DNA from: Bacteroidota bacterium
GTDB lineage: Bacteria; Bacteroidota; Bacteroidia; Chitinophagales; Chitinophagaceae
NCBI GenBank assembly: GCA_028876495.1
Contig: JAGWRO010000079.1
Span: 1-33,909, forward strand
Length of the DNA: 33,909 bases
Direction: 5' to 3'
Part shown: one piece after another, positions 1-6,904 of the stretch
How positions within the stretch are numbered: position 1 is the first letter of the stretch
Layout of the letters: every line of letters starts with the position of its first letter
Translations under genes and position numbers: made by a program
The notes under the pieces: model-generated
Told to the model about the DNA's origin: nothing
Seen by the model: only the letters and a program-made list of their open reading frames with translations
Databases searched by the model: none

Positions 1-163
1 AGTAGCTATGTACGGAAAGGATAAACGCTGAAAGCATCTAAGCGTGAAACCAACCACAAGATGAGTTTTCTTTTAAGGGTCGTCAAAGACTATGACGTTG
101 ATAGGCTACAGGTATAAAGGCAGTAATGTCAAAGCCGAGTAGTACTAATTGCCCGTAAGCTTT
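1..163 (+). rRNA. 23S ribosomal RNA, 3' end (partial)
   Basis: The first ~160 bases match the well-known 3' end of bacterial 23S rRNA, including the 'ggataaacgctgaaagcatc' stretch of domain VI and the closing 'agtagtactaattgcccg' region. The 5' part lies outside the window. The 3' boundary is estimated from the loss of conserved sequence at the T-run near 165. It is followed by a ~90-base spacer and 5S rRNA, the normal rrn order. Confidence 0.95.
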
Positions 164-250
164 ATCTTTTTTTTATTAAGTATTACAACTTTCCCTTTAT
201 GTTAATTTATTTGCGGTTCGCTTTTAGCTTTTAGCTTATTGCCATCTTTT

Positions 251-361
251 TATGGTGGTTTTGCCGAGGGTGTTCACCTCTTCCCATACCGAACAGAGAA
301 GTTAAGCCCCTCATGGCCGATGGTACTACACAACAATGTGGGAGAGTAGGTAGCTGCCATA
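251..361 (+). rRNA. 5S ribosomal RNA
   Basis: The segment carries the conserved 5S core ('cccataccgaacagagaagt' and 'taagcccctcatggccgatg') and the closing 'gggagagtaggtagctgcca'. The ends ATGG (252-255) and CCAT (357-360) can pair as helix I. It lies about 90 bases after 23S and directly before a strong terminator, so it is the last gene of this rrn operon. Exact ends are uncertain by a few bases. Confidence 0.95.
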
Positions 362-370
362 TTTATTTAA

Positions 371-406
371 AAGCCTTTCAGTTTTTGCTGAAAGGCTTTT
401 TTGTTT
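371..406 (+). terminator. Rho-independent terminator of the rRNA operon
   Basis: Perfect 11-bp stem AAGCCTTTCAG (371-381) / CTGAAAGGCTT (388-398) with a 6-base loop, followed by a T-rich tract to 406. It ends the rRNA operon and lies 10 bases before the convergent NUDIX gene stop, so it may also limit read-through from that side. Confidence 0.92.
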
Positions 407-415
407 TATTACTGT

Positions 416-880
416 TTATATAAAATTCTCATTTAATTCCTCTAATAATGGCGCTTGTCCTGGTAAGATTTTCTTTCTGGCTTCCTCAAATCCAAACCAC
501 CCGGCCTTATCCACCTCGGGAAAAGTTTGTTTCTTCCCTGATCTTGGTGGCCATTCGATCTCAAAATGATTACTTGTTATTTTTGCTTCATCCAAATCAA
601 ATTCTACCGCCCAGGCAATGACTTTCTTCCCCGGATTCTGGCTTACTTCCTTTAAATCAATAAATTTGTGTCTTTCTGAGTCAATTTTAATTCCTGTTTC
701 TTCCCCAACTTCCCGTATCGCTGCGCTTAAATGATCTTCTCCTTCTTCAACTTCTCCTTTTGGAATTGACCATGAACCAATATCTTTATTTCTCCAATAA
801 GGTCCGCCGGGATGCACTAAGAAAAATTCAGGAATTTCATTTTTAAAACGATACAACAGCAATCCTGCACTTCTTTTCAT
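416..880 (-). CDS. NUDIX hydrolase
   Basis: 154-residue NUDIX-fold pyrophosphohydrolase. The full NUDIX box GX5EX7REUXEEXGU is at residues 42-64 (GEVEEGE ... REVGEETGI), so the Mg2+-binding glutamates are all present. The N-terminus (KRSAGLLLYRF) and the 'W.IPKGEVEEGE' segment resemble the small bacterial NUDIX proteins related to diadenosine polyphosphate or (d)NTP hydrolases, but substrate cannot be read from sequence. It converges with the rRNA operon and has the same orientation as the epimerase gene upstream, 45 bases away. Start ATG at 880; no Shine-Dalgarno is visible, as is usual in this phylum. Confidence 0.9.
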   Translation of the reverse strand: MKRSAGLLLYRFKNEIPEFFLVHPGGPYWRNKDIGSWSIPKGEVEEGEDHLSAAIREVGEETGIKIDSERHKFIDLKEVSQNPGKKVIAWAVEFDLDEAKITSNHFEIEWPPRSGKKQTFPEVDKAGWFGFEEARKKILPGQAPLLEELNENFI

Positions 881-925
881 TGTTTTTGTATTTCTAACCA
901 GTGAACAAATAAATACGAGTGATTT

Positions 926-1339
926 TTATTCTGTTCGAACTTTTCTTTCCATTACTAATTCAATAAGTACTCCATTTGTTTCTTTGGGATGCAGGAAGCA
1001 AACCATTTTATTATCCGCTCCCTGTTTCGGTTTTTCATTTAATAATGTAAAACCTTCATCTTTCAAACGCTTTATTTCCGCTTCGATATCTTCTACTTCA
1101 AAAGCAATGTGATGAAGTCCTTCTCCTTTTTTTGAAATGAATTTATTAATCACACTTGCTTCGGAATTTGCCTCAAGCAACTCAATCTTATTTTCTCCTA
1201 AAGCAAAAAATGCAGTATTTACTTGTTCACTGTCAACAGTTTCAGTTTTATAACATTTGGTGTTCAATAGTTTTTCGAAAAGAGGAACAGAAACAGATAA
1301 TTCTTTTACTGCAATTCCTACATGTTCAATTTTTTGCAT
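926..1339 (-). CDS. mce: Methylmalonyl-CoA epimerase
   Basis: Vicinal-oxygen-chelate protein of 137 residues that interconverts (S)- and (R)-methylmalonyl-CoA in the propionate/succinate route. It starts IEHVGIAV, with the first metal-ligand His, then GLHHIAFEVEDI carries the second and GVLIELV near the C-terminus the metal-binding Glu. Length fits the family. I chose ATG at 1339 rather than the in-frame TTG at 1354 because that TTG lies inside a TAnnTTTG promoter box (1352-1359) and because family members begin close to this Met. A stand-alone B12-binding mutase domain at 18617 suggests the pathway is present, although the mutase catalytic subunit is not in the window. Confidence 0.92.
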   Translation of the reverse strand: MQKIEHVGIAVKELSVSVPLFEKLLNTKCYKTETVDSEQVNTAFFALGENKIELLEANSEASVINKFISKKGEGLHHIAFEVEDIEAEIKRLKDEGFTLLNEKPKQGADNKMVCFLHPKETNGVLIELVMERKVRTE

Positions 1340-1351
1340 AAAATGTTTTTT

Positions 1352-1359
1352 CAAATTTA
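1352..1359 (-). promoter_or_regulatory. -7 promoter box of mce
   Basis: TAAATTTG on the minus strand, an exact match to the Bacteroidota -7 consensus TAnnTTTG, ending 12 bases before the ATG at 1339. No clear -33 TTG at the usual spacing. It helps decide the mce start. Confidence 0.55.
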
Positions 1360-1406
1360 AGCTAAACCCTTTTTCTTTCTTAAAATCAAGTCTAAAGGCT
1401 TTAAAG

Positions 1407-1414
1407 TAATTTTG
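1407..1414 (+). promoter_or_regulatory. -7 promoter box of the cysteine desulfurase gene
   Basis: TAATTTTG, an exact TAnnTTTG match, ending 11 bases before the ATG at 1426, so the mRNA leader would be only a few bases. It forms a divergent promoter pair with the mce box at 1352-1359. Confidence 0.5.
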
Positions 1415-1425
1415 CCGAAAACATA

Positions 1426-2562
1426 ATGTTCCAGTTCCCGATATATCTTGATAACAATGCTACCACTCCAATTGATAAGCGGGTATTGGATACGATGCTT
1501 CCTTTTTTCACGAAATATTTTGGTAATGCTGCAAGTCATAGCCACAGCTTTGGCTGGCAGGCAGAAGAAGCGGTAGATATTGCCAGAGAGCAAGTGGCGC
1601 AATTAATTAATGCAGAGCCAAATGAAATCGTTTTTACTTCAGGCGCTACGGAAGCTGATAATCTTGCTTTGAAAGGAGTTTTTGAAATGTATGCATCAAA
1701 AGGTAACCATATTATTACCGTCAAAACAGAGCACAAGGCGGTGTTGGATTCATGCAAACATCTTGAGAAATTAGGTGCGGAAGTTACTTACCTGGATGTA
1801 AACAGAGATGGTTTAATTGATGTTACAGAATTGCAAAAGTCAATTAAATCTAACACTATTTTGATTTCTATGATGTACGCTAATAATGAAATCGGCGTTA
1901 TTCAACCCATAAAAGATATTGCTGCGATTGCAAAAAAAAATGAAGTTCTTTTTTTTACAGACGCAACGCAGGCAGTTGGAAAAATCCCGGTTAATGTAAT
2001 AAAAGATGGGATTGATCTCATGGCATTTTCAGCTCATAAAATCTATGGACCAAAAGGTATAGGAGCTTTATACGTCAGGAGAAGAAATCCACGTGTAAGA
2101 ATTACTGCTCAAATGGATGGTGGCGGCCATGAACGGGGGATGAGAAGTGGTACATTGAATGTTCCCGGAATTGTTGGTTTTGGAAAAGCATGTGAATTAT
2201 GTAAAGTAGAGATGCAAAAGGACTCACAGATAACTGCAGAACTACGCGATAAATTGGAGAATGAATTGTTACAAATCGATGGTTCGCGGGTAAACGGGAG
2301 CAGAATTAACCGGTTACCCAATACTTTAAATATGAGTTTTAAAAATGTAGATAGCACCGATCTGATGATGAGGTTTAGTAAGAATATCGCTTTAAGTTCC
2401 GGATCTGCATGTACTTCTGCAACTCAAAGCCCATCTTTTGTTTTAAAGGCGTTAGGATTAACCGACCAAATGGCGCTTTCTTCCTTAAGATTCGGTCTTG
2501 GAAGATTTACTACAGAAGAAGAAATAGATTATACGATACAGCAGTTTCGACATTTACTTTGA
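1426..2562 (+). CDS. iscS: Cysteine desulfurase (NifS/IscS type)
   Basis: 378-residue PLP-dependent aminotransferase-fold enzyme that takes sulfur from cysteine as an enzyme persulfide for Fe-S cluster and thio-cofactor synthesis. It opens with PIYLDNNATTP; His103 (TEHKAVL) stacks on PLP, Asp179 and Gln182 contact the cofactor, Lys205 (SAHKIYGPKG) is the Schiff-base lysine, and Cys329 in SSGSACTS is the catalytic cysteine on the flexible loop typical of group I NifS/IscS. Length is slightly under E. coli IscS. An A-type Fe-S carrier follows 132 bases downstream on the same strand, which supports a role in cluster assembly. No iscU-like scaffold is adjacent, so the IscS name rests on sequence type, not on a full isc operon. 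Confidence 0.93.
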   Translation: MFQFPIYLDNNATTPIDKRVLDTMLPFFTKYFGNAASHSHSFGWQAEEAVDIAREQVAQLINAEPNEIVFTSGATEADNLALKGVFEMYASKGNHIITVKTEHKAVLDSCKHLEKLGAEVTYLDVNRDGLIDVTELQKSIKSNTILISMMYANNEIGVIQPIKDIAAIAKKNEVLFFTDATQAVGKIPVNVIKDGIDLMAFSAHKIYGPKGIGALYVRRRNPRVRITAQMDGGGHERGMRSGTLNVPGIVGFGKACELCKVEMQKDSQITAELRDKLENELLQIDGSRVNGSRINRLPNTLNMSFKNVDSTDLMMRFSKNIALSSGSACTSATQSPSFVLKALGLTDQMALSSLRFGLGRFTTEEEIDYTIQQFRHLL

Positions 2563-2572
2563 TCTTTTTTTG

Positions 2573-2580
2573 CAGTAAAC
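2573..2580 (-). repeat. Core of the intergenic GTTTACTG motif (weak copy)
   Basis: Minus-strand GTTTACTG, 10 bases after the cysteine desulfurase stop. Only the 8-base core of the TTTGTTSGTTTACTG motif described in the findings is kept. Confidence 0.35.
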
Positions 2581-2650
2581 ATTAAGAAATTTGAATGTTA
2601 AATGTGGGGCCATTTCAATTACATTATTCTGATGTAGCTATAATCTGATG

Positions 2651-2658
2651 TATTTTTG
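2651..2658 (+). promoter_or_regulatory. -7 promoter box of the A-type Fe-S carrier gene
   Basis: TATTTTTG, matching TAnnTTTG, 36 bases before the ATG at 2695. It suggests the carrier gene can be transcribed apart from the desulfurase gene. Confidence 0.45.
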
Positions 2659-2694
2659 CAAAAGAAATTTAAATGATTCAGTAAATATTTTATT

Positions 2695-3024
2695 ATGATT
2701 TATATAAGTGATAAGGCAAAAGAAAGAGTAATAAAATTAATGGAGGAAAAAAAATTCTCTCCTGCAGAATATTTTTTGCGTGTAAGTGTGCAAAGCGGTG
2801 GATGTTCAGGATTGAGCTATAAAATGGATTTTGAAAATGAATTAAAGCCCAAGGACCAAGAGTTTGAAGACAAAGGAATTAAATTGGTTACTGATCTTAA
2901 AAGTTTTTTATATTTAGTAAATACTACTCTTGAATTTAGTGATGGATTAAATGGTAAAGGATTTTACTTTAATAATCCGAATGCAAGCCGGAGTTGCGCT
3001 TGTGGCGAGAGTTTCAGCGTATAA
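2695..3024 (+). CDS. A-type iron-sulfur cluster carrier (HesB/IscA/ErpA family)
   Basis: 109-residue protein, the usual length of A-type carriers, which hold and pass on Fe-S clusters or iron to apoproteins. All three conserved cysteines are present: Cys37 in SGGCSGLSY and Cys101/Cys103 in the C-terminal CACGESFSV. The segment GLNGKGFYFNNPNA before the last two cysteines is typical. It lies downstream of the cysteine desulfurase and is followed by a hairpin terminator. Sequence alone does not separate IscA, ErpA and SufA, so no symbol is given. Confidence 0.93.
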   Translation: MIYISDKAKERVIKLMEEKKFSPAEYFLRVSVQSGGCSGLSYKMDFENELKPKDQEFEDKGIKLVTDLKSFLYLVNTTLEFSDGLNGKGFYFNNPNASRSCACGESFSV

Positions 3025-3065
3025 ACTATTTATTAAATTAATGAAGAAACGAAAATCTTTAAATA

Positions 3066-3091
3066 AAAATTCCCCTTTTCAGGGGAATTTT
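3066..3091 (+). terminator. Terminator-like hairpin after the Fe-S carrier gene
   Basis: Perfect stem AAATTCCCC (3067-3075) / GGGGAATTT (3082-3090) with a 6-base loop, about 40 bases after the stop at 3024. The following T-tract is short, so termination strength is uncertain. Confidence 0.65.
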
Positions 3092-3279
3092 GCAGTTCGT
3101 TTCGGCAAAGGTTCAGTTCGTTTTGATACAAATATTAAAAATTAAAAAACTTTGGAAAGATTGCTTTTCTAATAATATTTCCTCTGATTTTTTAATATCA
3201 ATTAAGTTGAAAACAAAAATCAATAACTGAATACAATACCGTTAATGATTAAAGACAAACTTGTTTTAAAAAACGCTGC

Positions 3280-3313
3280 TTTGTCGAGATATTTTTTATA
3301 AAAAATAGACAAA
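3280..3313. other. AT-rich palindrome in the 388-base gap before gldF
   Basis: An 18-base perfect palindrome TATTTTTTATAAAAAATA (3290-3307) is flanked by TTTGTC (3280-3285) and GACAAA (3308-3313), which continue the inverted repeat apart from four unpaired bases (GAGA). The gap 3025-3412 holds this, the hairpin at 3066-3091 and the inverted repeat at 3345-3370, but no gene I can support. It could be a protein-binding site or RNA hairpin upstream of gldFG. Confidence 0.4.
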
Positions 3314-3344
3314 AATTTATTTTATTCACTGTTATTGAATTTTT

Positions 3345-3370
3345 TTCTGCAACTTGGTTTAATTGCAGAA
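3345..3370. promoter_or_regulatory. Inverted repeat upstream of gldF
   Basis: TTCTGCAA (3345-3352) and TTGCAGAA (3363-3370) form a perfect 8-bp inverted repeat with a 10-base spacer, ending 42 bases before the gldF ATG. The shape fits an operator or a leader hairpin. No matching regulator is encoded nearby, so function is inference. Confidence 0.35.
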
Positions 3371-3412
3371 ATTATTTTATTTTTCTTCCCTTAAATTGCA
3401 GGTTTATTAGGA

Positions 3413-4132
3413 ATGATATCAATTGCCAAAAAAGAATTTTACCAGTTTTTTAGTAGCCTCACTGGTTATATAACGATTATTCTATTTCTACTGGTGAATG
3501 CTTTGTACCTTTTTGTTTTAAAAGATAGCAATGTTTTTGATTATGGTTATGCAACACTTGCCTCTTTTTTCGACCTTGCACCATGGGTGTTTATTTTTTT
3601 ACTTCCCGCGTTAGGTATGCGAAGTTTTGCCGATGAATTTAAATCAGGAACTTTTGAAACTTTAAAAACAAGCCCGCTTACCAAATGGCAAATCGTTTTT
3701 GGAAAATATTTAGCGATCATTGCTGTAATAATTATTGCCTTAATTCCTACTGTTCTTTATGTAATTACTATTCAATCTTTATCAACGGGAGGAATTGACA
3801 CCGGTGCTATCACAGGTTCTTACATTGGTTTGTTTCTGCTTGCTTCTGTTTTTGCAGCCATTACTACCTGGTGTTCAAGTCTTACCTCTAATGCGGTGAT
3901 CGCTTTTTTATTAAGCTCATTTGCCTGTATCATCTTATATTTTGGCTTTAGCGCTATTAGTAAATTACCAGTATTTACTGGCAATGCAGATTACTATATC
4001 GAGATGCTTGGAATAGATTTTCATTACCAGAGTATAAGCCGCGGAGTACTTGATACTCGAGATATCATTTATTTTTTTAGCGTGATATTTATTTTTCTTT
4101 TTGCCACCCAAAAAAATTTACACAAAAAATAA
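3413..4132 (+). CDS. gldF: Gliding motility ABC transporter permease GldF
   Basis: 239-residue ABC-2 type permease with about six hydrophobic segments. It begins ISIAKKEFYQFFSS and has the amphipathic RSFADEFKSGTFETLKTSP stretch typical of ABC-2 permeases near residues 66-84. The gene right after it, 13 bases downstream, is gldG, and this pairing is characteristic of the Bacteroidota GldA-GldF-GldG transporter. That transporter is needed for gliding in Flavobacterium johnsoniae, though its cargo is unknown. The ATPase gene gldA is not next to it here and must lie elsewhere if the complex is complete. ATG at 3413 gives a start right at the first cytoplasmic helix. Confidence 0.9.
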   Translation: MISIAKKEFYQFFSSLTGYITIILFLLVNALYLFVLKDSNVFDYGYATLASFFDLAPWVFIFLLPALGMRSFADEFKSGTFETLKTSPLTKWQIVFGKYLAIIAVIIIALIPTVLYVITIQSLSTGGIDTGAITGSYIGLFLLASVFAAITTWCSSLTSNAVIAFLLSSFACIILYFGFSAISKLPVFTGNADYYIEMLGIDFHYQSISRGVLDTRDIIYFFSVIFIFLFATQKNLHKK

Positions 4133-4145
4133 GATCCATCAATAA

Positions 4146-5858
4146 ATGAAATTTACTTCAAATAAAAAATGGTGGTGGCTTATCATTATTGTTGCAATTG
4201 TATCAGTCAATTACCTTGCTTCGATCTTTCATGAACGTTTAGATCTTACCAATGAAAAGCGTTTTACGATTTCAAATCCTGTAAAAAAAATCCTGGGAAC
4301 TATAAATCAAAAAATGGAGATTTATATTTTTTTGAGAGGAGATATACCTGCAGGTTTCAAAAAATTATCTGTTTCAGCCCAGGAAATGCTGCAGGAATTT
4401 CAGGAATATTCAAATGGAAATATTCATTACAAAGTTATTTCAGCAGACGAAAAAATTCCCGGAACGGAAAAGACTTATGGGGATACACTATCATCTTTGG
4501 GGCTTGTTCCGATTAATTTAAAAGTGCAACTGAAAGAAGGCGAACAATCTCAATATATTTATCCTGCAGCAATAGTGAGTTATCAAAACAAACTGCAACC
4601 GGTAAATTTATATTCAGGTTCCAACAATGTTATCACTCCCCCGGAGCTCAATAGTGCAGAAGCTTTACTTGAATTTGATTTTGCAAATGGGATTGAAAAA
4701 ATCATTAACCATAATAAGCCCCTTGTTGCTTATGCGGTCGGAAATGGAGAACCAACCGGACCGGATACATACGATCTTGTTGAAAATGTTTTGAAAAAAA
4801 ATTACCATCTTTTCATAATGGACCTGGCTAAGGAACCTGTAGTGCCGGATACATTCAAATTATTGATCATCGTAAAACCAACGCTTACTTTTACAACTGC
4901 TGAGAAATTAAAAATCGACCAGTATGTAATGCATGGCGGAAAACTTTTGTGTTTTATAGATAGGCTGAATGCTGAAGTAGACAGCCTTCAATTGAAAAAC
5001 CAAGTGATTGCTTATGATAGAAATTTACAACTTGAAGATCTTTTTTTTAAATATGGGATACGCATAAACCCTGATCTTTTAATGGATCTTCAATGTGATT
5101 TTTTACCTTTTAGTGTTAATGGAAAAGACCAGTTTCAATTTTTGCATTGGAATTATTTTCCTTTATTTGAATCAAAACAAAACAGTGTAATCACTAAAAA
5201 TCTCGGCCTTGTTGAAGGAAAATTTGTGAATACCATTGATACAGTGAATGCGCCGGGAATTAAAAAAACAATTTTATTGAGTTCATCTTCTAATTCTAGA
5301 TCGATTGAAACACCGGCATTAATAAGTGGTGCTGAAAACCGAAATGCTCCTGTGGATGCAGCTTTCAATAGAAAAGACCTTATTGCAGGCGTTTTATTGC
5401 AAGGAAAATTTACTTCTTTATTTAAAAACCGTGTCAGTCGCCAACAAATGGATTCTTTAGATTTTTACGGCTCACCTTTTAGGAGTGAAAATATAGAAGA
5501 TAATAAAATGATCATTGTTTCTGATGGTGATATAGTTTTAAATGGTACCTATAAAGAGCAGCTTTTACCGATGGGTGTAAATCCTTATACAGTTGGAACG
5601 CAATACGAATACCAGTTTGCCAACAGGCAATTTGTAGATAACTGTATTGAGTACCTGGTAAATAATGCCGGGTTGGCTGAAGCGAAATCGAAAGATTATA
5701 AGTTGCGTCTGCTCGATCCTAAAAAAACAAGTGGACAACGAGGTTTTTGGGAATTGCTAAACCTGGTTTTACCTGTTTTTCTCATTATAATTTTCGGTTT
5801 TGTTTATCAATGGTTAAGAAAAAGAAAATATGCAGTTTCCGACCTGAAATCCGATTAA
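4146..5858 (+). CDS. gldG: Gliding motility ABC transporter auxiliary protein GldG
   Basis: 570-residue protein anchored by an N-terminal transmembrane helix (about residues 9-26) and a C-terminal one (about 540-560, NLVLPVFLIIIFGFVYQWLRKR), with a large extracytoplasmic domain between. The motif HERLDLTNEKRFTIS after the first helix and the DUF4350/ABC-type_uncharacterised GldG-like body (LKIDQYVMHGGKLLCFID, residues ~258-275) match the family. It is the non-ATPase partner of GldF and the two genes are 13 bases apart, so they are almost certainly co-transcribed and co-functional. Confidence 0.9.
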   Translation: MKFTSNKKWWWLIIIVAIVSVNYLASIFHERLDLTNEKRFTISNPVKKILGTINQKMEIYIFLRGDIPAGFKKLSVSAQEMLQEFQEYSNGNIHYKVISADEKIPGTEKTYGDTLSSLGLVPINLKVQLKEGEQSQYIYPAAIVSYQNKLQPVNLYSGSNNVITPPELNSAEALLEFDFANGIEKIINHNKPLVAYAVGNGEPTGPDTYDLVENVLKKNYHLFIMDLAKEPVVPDTFKLLIIVKPTLTFTTAEKLKIDQYVMHGGKLLCFIDRLNAEVDSLQLKNQVIAYDRNLQLEDLFFKYGIRINPDLLMDLQCDFLPFSVNGKDQFQFLHWNYFPLFESKQNSVITKNLGLVEGKFVNTIDTVNAPGIKKTILLSSSSNSRSIETPALISGAENRNAPVDAAFNRKDLIAGVLLQGKFTSLFKNRVSRQQMDSLDFYGSPFRSENIEDNKMIIVSDGDIVLNGTYKEQLLPMGVNPYTVGTQYEYQFANRQFVDNCIEYLVNNAGLAEAKSKDYKLRLLDPKKTSGQRGFWELLNLVLPVFLIIIFGFVYQWLRKRKYAVSDLKSD

Positions 5859-5864
5859 AATTTT

Positions 5865-5879
5865 CGGTAAACGAACAAA
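5865..5879 (-). repeat. Intergenic 15-base motif, copy 1
   Basis: Minus-strand TTTGTTCGTTTACCG, one base from TTTGTTCGTTTACTG at 17125. It begins 6 bases after the gldG stop. See the findings for the full set of copies. Confidence 0.55.
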
Positions 5880-5952
5880 TTACTCGTATTCTTATTTTAA
5901 CTCCTGCATTTAACTACAACTTCTTAAATTCATATTTGCGTACTTTATATTT

Positions 5953-5960
5953 TAATTTTG
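5953..5960 (+). promoter_or_regulatory. -7 promoter box of the terC-murF/alr pair
   Basis: TAATTTTG, matching TAnnTTTG, 17 bases before the terC ATG at 5978. No convincing -33 TTG at 19-21 bases. It would drive terC and the overlapping murF-alr gene. Confidence 0.45.
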
Positions 5961-5977
5961 GTTGGAAATTATAACGA

Positions 5978-6904
5978 ATGATGTCAGCTACAGAATGGAC
6001 TTATATTATTTTTTTAATCGTTTTAGTTCTTTCAATATTTTTTGACCTGGGATTATTAAGTAAAAAAGCAAAATCAATTTCCATAAAGCACGCGTTTTAT
6101 CAAACTTTATTTTGGGTGGTTTTGGCTTTTGCCTTTTTTGTATTTGTATGGATTGAAGACGGGCAGGTTACCGGCCTTGAATACATGAGCGCCTACCTGA
6201 TGGAATGGGGATTGAGTATCGATAACATTTTTGTTTTCATACTTATTTTTTCCTACTTCAATATTCCGGCGATACATGTCAACCGGGTTTTGCTTTTAGG
6301 AATTCTGCTGGCAATTGTGTTGCGTGTTATTTTTATTACAGTGGGTATTGCATTGGTAAATGAGTTTTACTGGATACTATATGTCTTTGGCGGGATATTG
6401 GTTTACACGGGAGTTAAGATGTTTTTTGTCAATACCGAAGAAGAGTTCGATCCAAAAGAAAATGCAGTTTATAAAATCCTCAAAAAAGTGTTGCCCATTT
6501 CCCACGATCATACCAGCGGAAAATTTACACAAAGGATTGACGGTAAAAAATATTACACACTCCTTTTTGTTGTTATGATCATGCTGGCAGCTACCGATGT
6601 GCTTTTTGCCTTTGATTCTATCCCTGCAGTATTTGCTATTACTCAAAATAAAATGGTAATTTATACTTCCAATATTTTCGCAGTTTTAGGATTGCGTTCT
6701 TTATTTTTTTTATTAAAAAATTCTATTGAAAAATTCAAATATTTAAAAGAAGGCATTGCCATCATTCTTGTTTTTATCGGTTTAAAAATGCTGATCGAAT
6801 TTTTTGGAATTGATCTGCATATTGCTATTTCACTTTTGGTAATTGTTCTTTGTCTCGGAGGCGCTGTTTTATTTTCTATTTTTAAAAACAAACAACATAA
6901 TTGA
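5978..6904 (+). CDS. TerC family integral membrane protein
   Basis: 308-residue membrane protein with about eight or nine hydrophobic helices. It carries the two TerC signatures, LSIDNIFVF (residues ~79-87) and AATDVLFAFDSIPAVFAI (~204-221), whose aspartates lie inside membrane helices and are thought to take part in metal handling. TerC proteins are linked to tellurite resistance and, in better-studied members, to manganese export or metal loading of exported enzymes. The charged loop between these halves (HDHTSGKFTQRIDGKKYYT) is typical of this subgroup. Its stop overlaps the TTG start of murF-alr by 4 bases. No other ter genes are nearby, so a tellurite operon is unlikely. Confidence 0.88.
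   Translation: MMSATEWTYIIFLIVLVLSIFFDLGLLSKKAKSISIKHAFYQTLFWVVLAFAFFVFVWIEDGQVTGLEYMSAYLMEWGLSIDNIFVFILIFSYFNIPAIHVNRVLLLGILLAIVLRVIFITVGIALVNEFYWILYVFGGILVYTGVKMFFVNTEEEFDPKENAVYKILKKVLPISHDHTSGKFTQRIDGKKYYTLLFVVMIMLAATDVLFAFDSIPAVFAITQNKMVIYTSNIFAVLGLRSLFFLLKNSIEKFKYLKEGIAIILVFIGLKMLIEFFGIDLHIAISLLVIVLCLGGAVLFSIFKNKQHN

Noticed and set aside
1340-1354. TTG start five codons upstream for methylmalonyl-CoA epimerase
   Set aside because: The TTG lies inside a TAnnTTTG box and the ATG at 1339 fits the family start.
3093-3122. Direct repeat CAGTTCGTTT (3093 and 3113)
   Set aside because: It shares only GTTCGTTT with the intergenic motif and lacks the conserved ACTG end; two 10-base copies are too few to call a repeat family.
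5978-6904. Tellurite resistance operon
   Set aside because: Only a lone TerC protein is present; no terA, terB, terD, terE or terZ genes lie nearby.
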